Source: Mycetocola tolaasinivorans
Lineage (GTDB): Bacteria; Actinomycetota; Actinomycetes; Actinomycetales; Microbacteriaceae
Assembly: GCF_003667565.1 (NCBI RefSeq)
Contig: NZ_RCUX01000012.1
Span: 49,978-113,977, forward strand
Direction of reading: 5' to 3'
DNA: 64,000 bases
Positions within the stretch are counted from its first letter, which is position 1, and every line of letters starts with the position of its first letter. Shown piece after piece: positions 1-10,696 of this stretch. Below the pieces are notes generated by a model. The model did not search any database. It was not told the DNA's origin and was given only the letters and a program-made list of their open reading frames with translations. Made by a program: the position numbers and the translations under genes.

Positions 1-956
1 TCGAGCTTGATTGAGCCCGTCTTGAGGTTGATCACGATTGATCCGCTGGGGTTTGCGAGCGGCGTGTCAATGAGCCCATCCATCAGGGCTTGACCTCCGT
101 CGGCGACTCCGGTCAGCGCAATCTGTGGCGTACCGAGCACGGTGACTCCACCCAGGTTAGCCGGCAGCGACAGGAGGTTGATCGCGTCCCTGAGTGCCAA
201 CAGAAGGTTGTTGAGGGGGCCGTTGGTCCCGCCCAGCGCATTGGCCGCGGTGAACGCGGTCTGCACCGCGTTTCGCAGTGACGTCACCAGGGTGCCCACC
301 GCGGGGCTCGTGAGAGCTACTCCGAGTTCGGACAGCACGTATTGCGAGGAGGGGGTGGTCGCAGCACCCGTGGCTTCGATGCGGGATGCCAGGGCACCCA
401 CCTCGACGCGCGCCTCACTGATCACCGGATCGGTGATCGCCTTGATCCCGGCCTGCTCAAAGAACGGAACCAGATCAATGTATGCGGGCGCGATTCCCGA
501 GTTCTGACCGGGGGTCAGGGCGATCGCGCCCTGATCGTTGATCAGACCAGAGGATGCCACGGACGTGGTCGCCGTGGGCGATGCCGCGTAGCTCTTGAGG
601 GTGCCGAGGCCCCCGAGGTTGAGCAGGCCGCCCTGGCCGAGGAGCGGAAGGGTGACCGAGCCCACCCCGACCTGCAGCAGGCCGAGCGCGGCGACGTTGA
701 GCGTGTTGCTGGCGGGGCCAGGAGAGGAGGGGTTACCCGAGTGCGCGGTCGCGAGATCGGCAAGGTCGAGGTTGGCCCCAAAGAGCGAGCTGCGCAGGAA
801 CTGGCCCTGTGCCTCGGAAGCGTCGCTCGGAAGCGCAACCGCGGCGTTGCCGAGCGGAACGGCGAGGAGCGCCCCGAAGGCGACCCCCGCGGTTACCGTC
901 AGGAGTCGATCGCGCGTTCTGCGCTTCTTTCGACTCGGTGGAGCATTGGTTCTCAT
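1..956 (-). CDS. Secreted protein, probable choice-of-anchor G type (3' end cut by window edge)
   Basis: An open frame runs without a stop from an ATG at 956 on the minus strand to the left edge, giving at least 318 residues. The start has a purine-rich GAGGGGA about 9 nt upstream. The N-terminus is basic (MRTNAPPSRKKRR) and is followed by a hydrophobic stretch and small residues, as in a Sec signal peptide. The rest is rich in Ala, Gly, Leu, Ser and Thr with few charges and almost no Cys, typical of large actinobacterial surface proteins. The style (LGGLGTLKSYA, several NLL/LGL segments) resembles choice-of-anchor G family proteins of Microbacteriaceae, which are cell-surface proteins of unknown function. 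The family call is from memory of such sequences; the secreted nature is better supported. The C-terminal anchor lies outside the window. Confidence 0.6.
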   Translation of the reverse strand, partial: MRTNAPPSRKKRRTRDRLLTVTAGVAFGALLAVPLGNAAVALPSDASEAQGQFLRSSLFGANLDLADLATAHSGNPSSPGPASNTLNVAALGLLQVGVGSVTLPLLGQGGLLNLGGLGTLKSYAASPTATTSVASSGLINDQGAIALTPGQNSGIAPAYIDLVPFFEQAGIKAITDPVISEARVEVGALASRIEATGAATTPSSQYVLSELGVALTSPAVGTLVTSLRNAVQTAFTAANALGGTNGPLNNLLLALRDAINLLSLPANLGGVTVLGTPQIALTGVADGGQALMDGLIDTPLANPSGSIVINLKTGSIKL

Positions 957-1329
957 CGAAGAATCCCCTCATTCGGATGAACGTTGACGCACGCATACCC
1001 GCGTACGTGCGAAAAGGCTAGCAACGGGTAATTTGGCCGTCCAGAGGTCCCCCGAACGGTGGTCGGGGTGAACCGAAGGGTGAAAAACCGCGTCTTTATG
1101 GCGCGGCGGCTGGTTAATCACATCATTGATCCTGGGAACCGCCCACCGAAGTGGGGTAACAATTTTCGGAAGAATCGCGAGTAAATGTCACCCGTCCGAG
1201 GCTCAGGTTGCGATCTGTGACAGCTCACCAAAACCGTGTGATTGTGGGGGATTGGGATGAGGGCGGCTGCGTGAGTGTCGAGGGGAACCCGCGGGGTGTC
1301 ATTGTCCCCCCGAAATCAGACGCGCGCCC
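957..1329. other. Intergenic region between divergent genes
   Basis: About 370 bases separate the secreted protein (minus) from the oxidoreductase (plus). Short frames here are not convincing and no clear RNA hairpin with a T tail was seen. It presumably holds the promoters of both divergent genes; only the plus-strand extended -10 element at 1330 is clear. Confidence 0.4.
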
Positions 1330-1335
1330 TAGACT
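1330..1335 (+). promoter_or_regulatory. -10 element TAGACT, leaderless arrangement
   Basis: TAGACT is followed by exactly six bases and then the ATG at 1342. This spacing places the transcription start at or next to the start codon, so the mRNA is probably leaderless. There is no Shine-Dalgarno sequence. Confidence 0.65.
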
Positions 1336-1341
1336 GACCCC

Positions 1342-2790
1342 ATGACGTCGGCGGCGATTATCGGTAGTGGCCCAAACGGCCTCGTGGCAGCGGTTACCCT
1401 GGCCCGGGCCGGCCTCGACGTGACCGTGTTCGAGGCCGCGGACACCCCCGGCGGAGGGTGCCGCACCGAGGAGCTCACCCTCCCCGGGTTCTGGCACGAC
1501 TGGGGCTCCGCCGTGCACCCGATGGTCGCGACCTCGCCGTTCTTCCATGCATTCGAGCTGACCAAGCGCGTGCCGTATGCGGTTCCTGAGCTTTCCTACG
1601 CCCACGCTCTGGCGCCCGGGTCTACGGCTCTTGCCCATCGGGATCTCGACCGAACCGTCGAGGGGCTCGGTGCAGACGGGGTGCGCTGGCGACGCATCTT
1701 TGAGCCGCTGGTCTCGCGTCTCGAACCCGTCCTCAACCTGATCTCTGCGCCGCTCGGAAACGCACCCGCCCACCCGGTGCTCGCCGCACGGTTGGGCCTC
1801 TCGGTTCTCGCCGCCTCACCGATTGGCGAGGCCACCCTCGGGTTACGTACCGAGCCCGCACGGGCGCTGTTCGCCGGGGTGGCCGCGCATGGAAATGGTG
1901 CCACTCGCTCCCTCGCGCTCAGCGCAGTCGGGCTGATCCTGGCCGCTCACGGGCATGGCCCGCAGGGATGGCCGGTACCGATCGGGGGCGCGGGTGCCGT
2001 CACCGCCGCCCTGCTCACCGATCTGGAGGCTCACGGTGGCCGGGTACTCACCGGAGTTCGAATCACCCACGCGCGAGAAATCGCGGGATTCGACGCGGTG
2101 ATTTTCGACACGTCGGCCCGTGACCTCGCACAGATCGCCGGCAATGCACTGCCCGAAAAGTATCGCCGGAGCCTCCGTGCATTCCGCTACGGGAATGGAT
2201 CAGCGAAGGTGGATTTCGCGCTCTCAGAACCGGTGCCCTGGCTGGATCCGGCCCTGCGCGAAGCCCCGACCGTGCACATCGGAGAGAGTGCACGAGCCAT
2301 CGCCCGGGCCGAGCGGGAGGTATCCCGCGGCCGCATGCCCGAAGAGCCATATGTGCTGATTACCCAGCCGTCCATCCTGGATCCCGGCCGCGCCCCCGCG
2401 GGCAAGGCAGCCCTCTGGGCCTACGTGCACGTGCCCGCGGGCAGTGCCCTCGACCCCACCGAGATCATCACCGCCAGAATCGAGCGTCTCGCGCCGGGAT
2501 TCCGAGACACGATCCTGGCGAGCGTGCACACCACCGCCGCGCAGATCGAGGAACGCAACCCCAGCATGATCGGTGGTGATATCGGAACGGGGGCGACGAA
2601 CCTGCGACAGCTCCTCGCCCGGCCGGTATTTGCCCGCGAACCCTGGCGGACACCGGTGCCGGGGCTCTACCTCGGATCCGCCTCGATTCCCCCGGGCCCC
2701 GGCGTCCACGGACGCGGCGGATTCGCCGCCGCGCGCGCGGCCCTCACCGACCTCGGAATCGCCCTACCCGATCTCGGGCCGGGCGCATAA
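1342..2790 (+). CDS. FAD-dependent NAD(P)-type oxidoreductase, phytoene desaturase-like
   Basis: The 482-residue protein starts with a dinucleotide-binding Rossmann fold: GSGPNG at residues 8-13 followed by an acidic end of strand 2 (VFEAADTPGG). A C-terminal FAD-binding signature (GSASIPPGPGVHGRGG) lies near residues 447-462. This combination is that of the phytoene desaturase/amine oxidase-like flavoprotein family found alone in many actinobacteria. No carotenoid gene adjoins it, so the substrate is unknown and I would not call it CrtI. The start is fixed by the leaderless TAGACT-N6-ATG arrangement. It lies 68 bp upstream of dnaX, which has its own -10 element. Confidence 0.8.
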   Translation: MTSAAIIGSGPNGLVAAVTLARAGLDVTVFEAADTPGGGCRTEELTLPGFWHDWGSAVHPMVATSPFFHAFELTKRVPYAVPELSYAHALAPGSTALAHRDLDRTVEGLGADGVRWRRIFEPLVSRLEPVLNLISAPLGNAPAHPVLAARLGLSVLAASPIGEATLGLRTEPARALFAGVAAHGNGATRSLALSAVGLILAAHGHGPQGWPVPIGGAGAVTAALLTDLEAHGGRVLTGVRITHAREIAGFDAVIFDTSARDLAQIAGNALPEKYRRSLRAFRYGNGSAKVDFALSEPVPWLDPALREAPTVHIGESARAIARAEREVSRGRMPEEPYVLITQPSILDPGRAPAGKAALWAYVHVPAGSALDPTEIITARIERLAPGFRDTILASVHTTAAQIEERNPSMIGGDIGTGATNLRQLLARPVFAREPWRTPVPGLYLGSASIPPGPGVHGRGGFAAARAALTDLGIALPDLGPGA

Positions 2791-2846
2791 GCACGATCCC
2801 GACCCCCAATATGAGCCGGGGGCTGGGACGGTCGGTGGGTGCCGAT

Positions 2847-2852
2847 TAGACT
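2847..2852 (+). promoter_or_regulatory. -10 element TAGACT of dnaX, leaderless arrangement
   Basis: TAGACT, six bases (GGGGAG), then GTG at 2859. The purine run directly touches the start codon and is too close to act as a Shine-Dalgarno site, so leaderless translation is the simpler reading. Confidence 0.65.
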
Positions 2853-2858
2853 GGGGAG

Positions 2859-5738
2859 GTGGTTACCGCTCTCTATCGCCGTTATCGGCCAGAATCTTTT
2901 GCCGAACTGATCGGTCAGTCTCAGGTGACCGCTCCGCTCATGACGGCGCTGCGCACCAACCGTGTGAACCACGCGTACCTCTTCTCCGGCCCACGTGGCT
3001 GTGGAAAGACCACCTCCGCGCGCATCCTGGCGCGCTGCCTCAACTGCGCCGAGGGCCCCACCGACACCCCGTGTGGCGTTTGCCCGAGCTGCGTTGAGCT
3101 CAGCCGTGACGGCGGCGGATCGCTCGACGTCGTCGAGATCGACGCCGCGAGCCACGGTGGTGTCGATGACGCCCGTGATCTCCGCGAGCGAGCCGTCTTC
3201 GCCCCCGCCCGCGACCGCTTCAAAATCTTCATCCTCGACGAGGCCCACATGGTCACGGCGAACGGCTTCAACGCGCTGCTCAAGATCGTGGAAGAGCCCC
3301 CGGCACACGTGAAGTTCATCTTCGCGACCACCGAGCCCGACAAGGTGATCGGCACCATCCGATCCCGCACCCACCACTATCCCTTCCGGCTGATCCCGCC
3401 CGCCCAGATGCTCGAGTACGTCGAGTCCCTGTGCGCGTCGGAAAACATCGCCACCGAACCCGGCGTGCTCTCCCTCGTGGTGCGCGCGGGCGGCGGTTCG
3501 GCCCGAGACACCCTCTCGCTGCTCGACCAGCTCATTGCCGGCTCGGAAGATGCCACGGTGTCCTATGAGCGGGCGGTTGCGCTGCTCGGCTACACCCACG
3601 GTGCACTCCTCGACGAGGCGGTGGATGCCCTCGCCCAGCGCGACAGCGCCGCCGCATTCGCCGCGGTGGATCGCGTGATCCAAACCGGCCAGGACCCCCG
3701 CCGCTTCGTTGACGACCTCCTCGAGCGCCTCCGCGACCTCATCGTGGTCGGCGCCACCGGCGAATCCGCGGCCGCCGTGCTCCGCGGCGTCCCACAGGAC
3801 GAACTCGACCGGATGGCCACCCAGGCCTCGGCATTTGGTCCGGCCGCGCTCAGCCGCACCGCCGACATCGTCAACCAGGCTCTCGGCGAAATGGTGGGTG
3901 CCTCCGCCCCGCGTCTGCACCTCGAACTCCTCGTTGCGCGGGTACTGGTACCCGCCGCCGACGACTCCGAACGCGGTGCCCTGGCCCGCGTCGAACGCCT
4001 CGAACGCCAGGTCGGCTCCGGCATCGGAGGCGGACTCACCTCCGCCGGATCGGCCCTCGACGAAGCCTTCTCCGGCTCGTCCGGCCTGAGTGGTGCCGCC
4101 CTCGCGCGTGCTGCGGGCAACCGGGCGGCCGCAGCCCCGGCCGAGAACCGGGCACAGGCAGCGGCCCCGGCTGCCGCTTCGGTACCGGCTGCCGGTTCGG
4201 TGCCGGCTACTGCGTCGGTGCCGGCTACTGCTTCGGTTCCCGCTGCAACGCCCGTACCCGCCACCGCTTCAGTGCAGACCGCCGCGGCCGGATCTGTGGC
4301 GGCATCCGCCGCCGCTGCCTGGGGAACCCCGGCCGTAGGCCCCGGTTCGAATGGAACCGTCGCCGCTGCGGCTTCGCCCGCGGCTGCAACTCCCGCGGCA
4401 GCTTCGCCCGCAGAGCCCGCGCCCGCTGCCGCGAGTGACGCTCCCGCAGCGTCCGCCGCCGGAACCCCGCACTCCGGACGCCCCGTCGACTTCGCCCAGC
4501 TTCGTGACGCCTGGCCCGAGATCCTCGAACGCCTGGCCGCCGGAAAGCGATCCTCCTGGGCCGTGGCCGCGAGCGCGACCGTTCGTGGGTACAGCAACGA
4601 CGTTCTCGCCCTGACCTTCCCGAGCCAGAACGACGTAGACGGCTTCCGCCAGCTCTCCCCGAACGGAGATGGCGTGAGCGCGCACCTGCGCGCCGCGATC
4701 CTCGCGGTGCTCGGCGTGACGGTCAAGTTCACCGCCAAGGCCGACCCCAACGCTCCCGCCGCGGCGATCGCTCCGGGGCAGGCACTCGGCGGCACCCCCG
4801 CAACACCCGCTCCCGCCGCGCCCGTTACCCCCGCCGTACCGGCCGCGGTTTCCGAACCCGCACCGACGCCGGAACAGACACCGACGCCGGAACCCGCGGC
4901 CGAGCCCGCAGCCCCGGCAGCGGCGATCCCCGCCCCGGCCGCGGAGATCCCGGCAGCGCCCGCGGCTCCCGCCCCCGCCGTACCCGAGATGATCCTGCCG
5001 GATGGTCTGACGCTCGGACCAGCCGCCACCGGCTGGGCCGTGGCCGCAATTCCGGGGTCCGCCCCGGGTGCCGTCGCGCCCGCCCCGGCAGCCGCCGCGC
5101 AGGCATCGTCCGCCGTGGCCCCGGCACCCGTCGCAGCCGCGAGCCAGGCACCGGCATCGGCCGCCCCGGCCGCCCCCGCCGCTCCCACCTCCGCCGACGA
5201 AGACATCCCGTTCCCGGACGACGCCGATGCCCCGCCCGCAGACGATGAGCCCCCGTTCCCCGACCCGGGAATGGGCGGCGGCGGCTCGCGTCCGCCGCGT
5301 ACCCCGGGCGGCCGCGGCGGCTCCGGTGCCGCGATTGCCCCGGGTGCAGCGATTCCTCCGGGTGCCGCCATCCCGCCCGGCGCCGCGAGTGCCGCCGCAC
5401 CGGGCCGATTCGCCGCGCTCTACAGCGATGGTGCGCCCGAACCCGCGGCGAGCACCCCCGCGGCTCCGGCAACCGCCCGCGCATCCGTTGCCGCACCCCC
5501 GGCACCCGCCGCGGTGATGGAACCCGCGGCCCCGGCACCGGCCGCACAGCCCGCCGCTGCCCCGGCCTCAGCTCCCGTCGAACCCGCGGCACCGACGCGC
5601 TCGGCACCCACCGCAACCACGCGGTTTGCTCCGGCATCGGGAAACAGGTACGGTGAGGCGGTCGTCCGCGAAATGCTCGGCGCGGTGTTTCTCGAGGAGC
5701 AGGCCTACATTCCGGCCACCCGCTTCGACCGCGGATAA
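2859..5738 (+). CDS. dnaX: DNA polymerase III subunit gamma/tau
   Basis: This is the clamp-loader ATPase of the replisome. The start matches the family (MVTALYRRYRPESF). Walker A GPRGCGKT is at residues 44-51, a four-Cys zinc site at C63, C72, C75 and C78, and the DEAH box at 127-130. The AAA+ and collar regions end near residue 370. They are followed by a long Ala/Pro-rich linker with SVPATA-type repeats (about 385-540), a folded segment around 545-640 (VDFAQLRDAWPEILERL), another Ala/Pro linker, and a short conserved C-terminal tail (YGEAVVREMLGAVFLEEQ). At 959 residues it is long because of the linkers. There is a 59-bp gap to recR; no ybaB gene lies between them. Confidence 0.95.
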   Translation: MVTALYRRYRPESFAELIGQSQVTAPLMTALRTNRVNHAYLFSGPRGCGKTTSARILARCLNCAEGPTDTPCGVCPSCVELSRDGGGSLDVVEIDAASHGGVDDARDLRERAVFAPARDRFKIFILDEAHMVTANGFNALLKIVEEPPAHVKFIFATTEPDKVIGTIRSRTHHYPFRLIPPAQMLEYVESLCASENIATEPGVLSLVVRAGGGSARDTLSLLDQLIAGSEDATVSYERAVALLGYTHGALLDEAVDALAQRDSAAAFAAVDRVIQTGQDPRRFVDDLLERLRDLIVVGATGESAAAVLRGVPQDELDRMATQASAFGPAALSRTADIVNQALGEMVGASAPRLHLELLVARVLVPAADDSERGALARVERLERQVGSGIGGGLTSAGSALDEAFSGSSGLSGAALARAAGNRAAAAPAENRAQAAAPAAASVPAAGSVPATASVPATASVPAATPVPATASVQTAAAGSVAASAAAAWGTPAVGPGSNGTVAAAASPAAATPAAASPAEPAPAAASDAPAASAAGTPHSGRPVDFAQLRDAWPEILERLAAGKRSSWAVAASATVRGYSNDVLALTFPSQNDVDGFRQLSPNGDGVSAHLRAAILAVLGVTVKFTAKADPNAPAAAIAPGQALGGTPATPAPAAPVTPAVPAAVSEPAPTPEQTPTPEPAAEPAAPAAAIPAPAAEIPAAPAAPAPAVPEMILPDGLTLGPAATGWAVAAIPGSAPGAVAPAPAAAAQASSAVAPAPVAAASQAPASAAPAAPAAPTSADEDIPFPDDADAPPADDEPPFPDPGMGGGGSRPPRTPGGRGGSGAAIAPGAAIPPGAAIPPGAASAAAPGRFAALYSDGAPEPAASTPAAPATARASVAAPPAPAAVMEPAAPAPAAQPAAAPASAPVEPAAPTRSAPTATTRFAPASGNRYGEAVVREMLGAVFLEEQAYIPATRFDRG

Positions 5739-5797
5739 CACTCCGGCTCACCACCGGGAAACGGCACGGTTCACCCGTGCGGAGATAAAGGAACCAC

Positions 5798-6394
5798 ATG
5801 TACGAGGGAATTGTTCAGGAACTGATCGACGAGTTCGGTCGCCTGCCTGGAATCGGTCCCAAGTCTGCCCAGCGCATTGCGTTCCATATCCTGCAGACCG
5901 AGAGTGTTGACGTCACCCGGCTGTCCGAAATCCTCGGCCAGATCCGCACCCGCGTGCACTTCTGCGAGATCTGCGGCAACGTCGCCGAGCAGGAGCGCTG
6001 CTCCATCTGCCGCGACCCGCGTCGCAACCAGACCCTGATTTGCGTGGTTGAGGAAGCCAAGGACGTGGTCGCCATCGAGCGCACCCGCGAGTTCCGTGGC
6101 CTCTACCACGTGCTCGGTGGGGCGATCAGCCCGATCGACGGTATCGGCCCGGACGACCTCCGGATCCGGCAGCTCATGCAGCGCCTCGCCGATGGCACCG
6201 TGGAGGAGATCATCCTCGCCACCGACCCCAACCTTGAGGGGGAGGCCACCGCCACCTACCTCAGCCGTTTGCTCACCACCCTGGAGATCAAGGTCACCCG
6301 CCTTGCGTCCGGGCTCCCCGTGGGCGGCGACCTCGAATACGCCGACGAGATAACCCTCGGTCGCGCCTTCGAGGGTCGCACCGTCATTGGCTAG
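5798..6394 (+). CDS. recR: Recombination mediator protein RecR
   Basis: The 198-residue protein has the standard RecR length and layout: an N-terminal helix-hairpin-helix ([18 protein letters not shown], residues 15-32), a zinc finger with cysteines 56, 59, 68 and 71, and a Toprim domain starting near residue 80 ([14 protein letters not shown]). RecR works with RecO/RecF to load RecA at ssDNA gaps. A Shine-Dalgarno-like GGAGATAAAGGA precedes the ATG. The dnaX-recR pair is a conserved replication-repair neighbourhood and the two genes are probably cotranscribed. Confidence 0.95.
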   Translation: MYEGIVQELIDEFGRLPGIGPKSAQRIAFHILQTESVDVTRLSEILGQIRTRVHFCEICGNVAEQERCSICRDPRRNQTLICVVEEAKDVVAIERTREFRGLYHVLGGAISPIDGIGPDDLRIRQLMQRLADGTVEEIILATDPNLEGEATATYLSRLLTTLEIKVTRLASGLPVGGDLEYADEITLGRAFEGRTVIG

Positions 6395-6403
6395 GTTCCG
6401 CCT

Positions 6404-6439
6404 GGTTACGTTCCCCGCCACCGTGCGGGGAAGACGTAA
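6404..6439 (+). terminator. Stem-loop after recR
   Basis: Inverted repeat GTTACGT...ACGTAAC containing CCCCGC/GCGGGG. There is no T tract behind it, so it may be a weak terminator or a 3' stabilising hairpin before the lysC promoter. Confidence 0.45.
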
Positions 6440-6467
6440 CATGCCGGGACCGTTATTCAAGACGATT

Positions 6468-6473
6468 TAGACT
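6468..6473 (+). promoter_or_regulatory. -10 element TAGACT upstream of lysC
   Basis: TAGACT lies 47 nt before the lysC start. Unlike most promoters in this window it would give a leader of about 40 nt, which carries CCAGGAG as the ribosome binding site (6509-6515). Confidence 0.5.
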
Positions 6474-6520
6474 AAACATCCGGCGGGCCGTACGCCCGCA
6501 CCCTTCCCCAGGAGTATCAC

Positions 6521-7786
6521 GTGAGCCTAATCGTTCAGAAATACGGTGGATCGTCGGTTGCCGACGCCGAGAGCATTAAGCGCGTTGCCAAGCGAATTAT
6601 CGCCACCCGCAAGGCCGGGAACGACGTGGTTGTGGCCGTTTCGGCCATGGGGGACTCGACCGATGAGCTGATGGACCTCGCCCACGAGGTATCGCCCATC
6701 CCCGATCAGCGCGAGCTCGACATGCTGCTCTCGAGCGGCGAGCGTATCTCCGTGGCACTGCTCGCCATGGCGATCAAGTCGATGGGCTATGACGCCCGCT
6801 CGTTCTCCGGCCCGCAGGCCGGAATGCGCACCGACACCCACCACGGTTCCGCCCGCATCGTCGAGGTAGACCCGGTTCGTCTGCGCTCCGCACTGGATGA
6901 GGGCGCGATCGTCATCGTCGCCGGTTTCCAGGGCCTCTCGCTCGACACCGCCGACATCACGACCCTGGGTCGTGGCGGATCGGACACCACCGCGGTGGCC
7001 CTCGCCGCCGCCCTCAAGGCCGATGTGTGCGAGATCTACACCGACGTCGACGGCGTCTTCACCTCGGACCCCCGCGTGGTTCCGCTGGCGCGTAAAATCG
7101 ACAGGATCACCGCCGAGGAGATGCTGGAGCTTGCCGCCAACGGCGCAAAGGTGCTCTACATTCGCGCCGTTGAGTTCGCCCGTCGCCACGGCGTCACCCT
7201 GCATGTTCGTTCATCATTCAGCAACAACGAGGGAACCCTCGTTTATAACCCGAAGGAGGGTGACGAGATGGAACAGCCCATCGTCACCGGTGTCGCCACC
7301 GACCTGAGCGAGGCCAAGATCACCGTTGTCGGCGTCCCCGACGTTCCCGGCAAGGCCGCTCAGATCTTCAGCCTGATCGCCAAGACCGAGGCCAATGTGG
7401 ACATGATCGTCCAGAACGTCTCCGCCGCATCCACCGGCCTGACCGACATCTCGTTCACCCTGCCGAAGTCCGAGGCTCAGCTGGTCCTGACCGCGCTGCG
7501 CGCCGACCAGGAGGCCATCGGCTTCGTCTCGGTTCAGCACGACGACCAGATCGGCAAGCTCGCCCTGGTGGGTGCCGGAATGAAGGCAAACACCGGTGTT
7601 TCGGCGAAGCTCTTCCAGTCGCTGTCGGATGCCGGCATCAACATCGAGATGATCTCCACCAGCGAGATCCGCATCTCGGTTGTGACCCGCGCCGACTCGG
7701 TCAATGAGGCCGCCCGCGTTGTCCACTCGGTCTTTGGCCTGGACAACGACATTGAGGCCACCGTGTACGCCGGTACCGGCCGCTAG
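6521..7786 (+). CDS. lysC: Aspartate kinase
   Basis: The 421-residue protein catalyses phosphorylation of aspartate, the first step to lysine/diaminopimelate, threonine and methionine. The N-terminal KYGGSSV motif, the kinase core with [13 protein letters not shown], and two C-terminal ACT domains (starting near residues 262 and 343) match the Corynebacterium-type enzyme, which is normally feedback-inhibited by lysine plus threonine. GTG at 6521 is preceded by CCAGGAG. An in-frame ATG at 7268 (codon 250) has AAGGAGG at 7253-7259, 8 nt upstream. This is the position where actinobacterial and Bacillus lysC produce a separate beta subunit from an internal start. asd follows after 29 bp. Confidence 0.97.
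   Translation: MSLIVQKYGGSSVADAESIKRVAKRIIATRKAGNDVVVAVSAMGDSTDELMDLAHEVSPIPDQRELDMLLSSGERISVALLAMAIKSMGYDARSFSGPQAGMRTDTHHGSARIVEVDPVRLRSALDEGAIVIVAGFQGLSLDTADITTLGRGGSDTTAVALAAALKADVCEIYTDVDGVFTSDPRVVPLARKIDRITAEEMLELAANGAKVLYIRAVEFARRHGVTLHVRSSFSNNEGTLVYNPKEGDEMEQPIVTGVATDLSEAKITVVGVPDVPGKAAQIFSLIAKTEANVDMIVQNVSAASTGLTDISFTLPKSEAQLVLTALRADQEAIGFVSVQHDDQIGKLALVGAGMKANTGVSAKLFQSLSDAGINIEMISTSEIRISVVTRADSVNEAARVVHSVFGLDNDIEATVYAGTGR
7253..7270 (+). promoter_or_regulatory. Internal ribosome binding site and start for the LysC beta subunit
   Basis: AAGGAGG (7253-7259), 8-nt spacer, in-frame ATG (7268-7270). The product would be a 172-residue protein consisting of the two ACT domains. An alpha2beta2 aspartokinase built this way is known in Corynebacterium and Bacillus; production here is inferred from the sequence. 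Confidence 0.75.
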
Positions 7787-7791
7787 ACTGA

Positions 7792-8871
<1,080 letters not shown>

Positions 8872-8884
8872 CCCTGAGTTTTTG

Positions 8885-8917
8885 CGGCCGGCGGCGGGTG
8901 AATCCCGCCGCCGGCCG
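8885..8917 (+). terminator. GC-rich terminator hairpin after asd
   Basis: A perfect 14-bp stem (CGGCCGGCGGCGGG with its complement) closes a 5-base loop. It is followed by TTGTATT, a weak T-rich tail that also contains the next promoter. Confidence 0.75.
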
Positions 8918-8920
8918 TTG

Positions 8921-8926
8921 TATTCT
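8921..8926 (+). promoter_or_regulatory. -10 element TATTCT before the histidine kinase
   Basis: TATTCT, six bases, then ATG at 8933. The six bases (CGGAGG) look like a Shine-Dalgarno core but touch the start codon, so leaderless initiation is more likely. Confidence 0.5.
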
Positions 8927-8932
8927 CGGAGG

Positions 8933-10696
8933 ATGCCCTCAGCGACTTCCCCCGACCCTGCGGACCGCGCCTCAACCGCGGACGCGCACCCCGGTCGACG
9001 CATACCGCGCACCACCCCGACCGAGGCGATCACGCTGCCGACGGCCGGTGTTGCCTCGTTCGGGGAGCCCGAACGTACGGGCCCGCTGACGGCCAGTAGC
9101 CGCGAACGCGAGGTGTTCCTCAGTCAGCTCCTGCTGGCGGCGGTGGTGCTGATCATCGTGACCAGCACGCTGCTGCTCGACCCGGCCGTGCTGCGCTCGC
9201 CCCTGATTCTCGCCGGGGTTGGCCTGGTCTTCCTCGCGACCATGGTCGCCGCGATCGGCCGCTGGTCAAACTGGCCGCGCTGGGTGATCATGGTGCTTCC
9301 CATCGTGGATATCGCGGCCATCGTGATGATTCGCAACGGGGATGCGGCGCTGGGTGCGGGGCTGCTCCTGGTTTTCCCGGTCACCTGGCTCGCGGGGTTC
9401 TTCGGTCGCACCGGCGCGATTATTGGCCCGGCTTTTGCCTCGGCGCTGCTCTGGATTTTTTCCCCGGGGGACAGCGGCCCCATCGGGCTGCACGATCTGC
9501 CGCGGCTCCTGCTGCTGCCGATCACCCTGGTCTTCATCTCGACCGCGACCTATCAGACCGCCCGGCGCGGTGCCGCTCAGCGCGCGCTGCTGACCCGGCA
9601 GTCGGCACTGATGACCCGCTCCTATGACGAGTCGCGCGAGCAGGAGGGCGTGCTGGATACCGTGCTGAACGCGGTGCCCTTCGCGGTGGTGGCCTATGAC
9701 GCCACGGGTGCTCGTACGCACCGCAACGAGGCCTTCCGGGTGCTCAAACTCCGGTATGGATCGTACATCACCGCCCATGCCGAGGGCCGGCTCTTCGGGG
9801 CCGATCGGCGGACCGAGCTGCGTGCGGATCAGCTGCCCCTCCACCGGCTCACGCGTGGCGAGGAGTTTGAAAACGAGGTGTTCTGGCTGACCTCGCCGCT
9901 CGCCCCGAGCATCGGGCTCGCGGTGACCGGCCGACAGCTGCCGGGCGGCGGATCAGTACTCGTGCAGCGCGACATTACCTCCGAGATGCAGGCCTTGCGC
10001 TCCCGCGACGACCTGATCGCCTCGGTTTCCCATGAGCTGCGCACCCCGCTCACCTCGGTGATCGGCTACCTCGATCTGGTGCTGGATGGCCCCGAGCTTG
10101 AGCCGGCCGTGCGCCGCCAGATTGAGATCGTGCTGGGGAACTCCGAGCGCATGCTCGCGATCGTTTCCGACCTGCTGCAGGCGGCTCGTGACTCGGATCA
10201 GGCGTTTGTGCTGACCCGCAACGACTGCGATCTGCGCCAGATCGTGGCCGATGCCCTGGCCGCCGCGGAGCCGGCCGCGGCCGACCGCCACGTGAGCCTG
10301 AGCATCAGCGCCCCCGATACCGTGCCGCTCGTGGCCGATGGCTTCCGACTGCGCCAGGTGGTGGACAACCTCGTGAGTAACGCGGTCAAGTACAACCGCG
10401 ATGGTGGCACCCTGACCGCCCGCATCGACAGCGATGAGGCGGGGGTACGGCTGAGCATTGCCGACACCGGCCTCGGAATGTCCGATCAGGATCGGGCCCG
10501 CGCGTTCCAGCGCTTCTATCGCTCCGATGACATGCGCCGCTCGACGATTCACGGCACGGGACTCGGCCTCCCGATCTGCCGCGACATCATCGATCAGCAC
10601 GGCGGCTCGATCGAGGTCGCGAGCGAGCTCGGCGTCGGCACCATCGTCACCGTCACCCTTCCCCACTCCGATGAACGGATTTCGAATGACCTTTGA
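8933..10696 (+). CDS. Membrane sensor histidine kinase (PAS-like, HisKA, HATPase)
   Basis: The 587-residue kinase has a charged Pro-rich N-terminus (1-60) and about five membrane segments between residues 63 and 206. It continues with a PAS-like segment (LDTVLNAVPFAVVAYD, about 241-350), a HisKA dimerisation domain with the phospho-acceptor H367 in SVSHELRTP, and a HATPase domain (DNLVSNAVKYN; later DTGLGMS and GTGLGLPI). An upstream in-frame start at 8882 would run through the asd terminator, so ATG 8933 is preferred. No response regulator gene is next to it: it is an orphan kinase. The downstream gene overlaps its end by 11 bp, suggesting coupled translation and a joint function. Confidence 0.88.
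   Translation: MPSATSPDPADRASTADAHPGRRIPRTTPTEAITLPTAGVASFGEPERTGPLTASSREREVFLSQLLLAAVVLIIVTSTLLLDPAVLRSPLILAGVGLVFLATMVAAIGRWSNWPRWVIMVLPIVDIAAIVMIRNGDAALGAGLLLVFPVTWLAGFFGRTGAIIGPAFASALLWIFSPGDSGPIGLHDLPRLLLLPITLVFISTATYQTARRGAAQRALLTRQSALMTRSYDESREQEGVLDTVLNAVPFAVVAYDATGARTHRNEAFRVLKLRYGSYITAHAEGRLFGADRRTELRADQLPLHRLTRGEEFENEVFWLTSPLAPSIGLAVTGRQLPGGGSVLVQRDITSEMQALRSRDDLIASVSHELRTPLTSVIGYLDLVLDGPELEPAVRRQIEIVLGNSERMLAIVSDLLQAARDSDQAFVLTRNDCDLRQIVADALAAAEPAAADRHVSLSISAPDTVPLVADGFRLRQVVDNLVSNAVKYNRDGGTLTARIDSDEAGVRLSIADTGLGMSDQDRARAFQRFYRSDDMRRSTIHGTGLGLPICRDIIDQHGGSIEVASELGVGTIVTVTLPHSDERISNDL

Noticed and set aside
3590..5371. 593-codon minus-strand open frame inside dnaX
   Set aside because: Antisense of the Ala/Pro-rich linker; pure composition effect with no recognisable domain or ribosome binding site.
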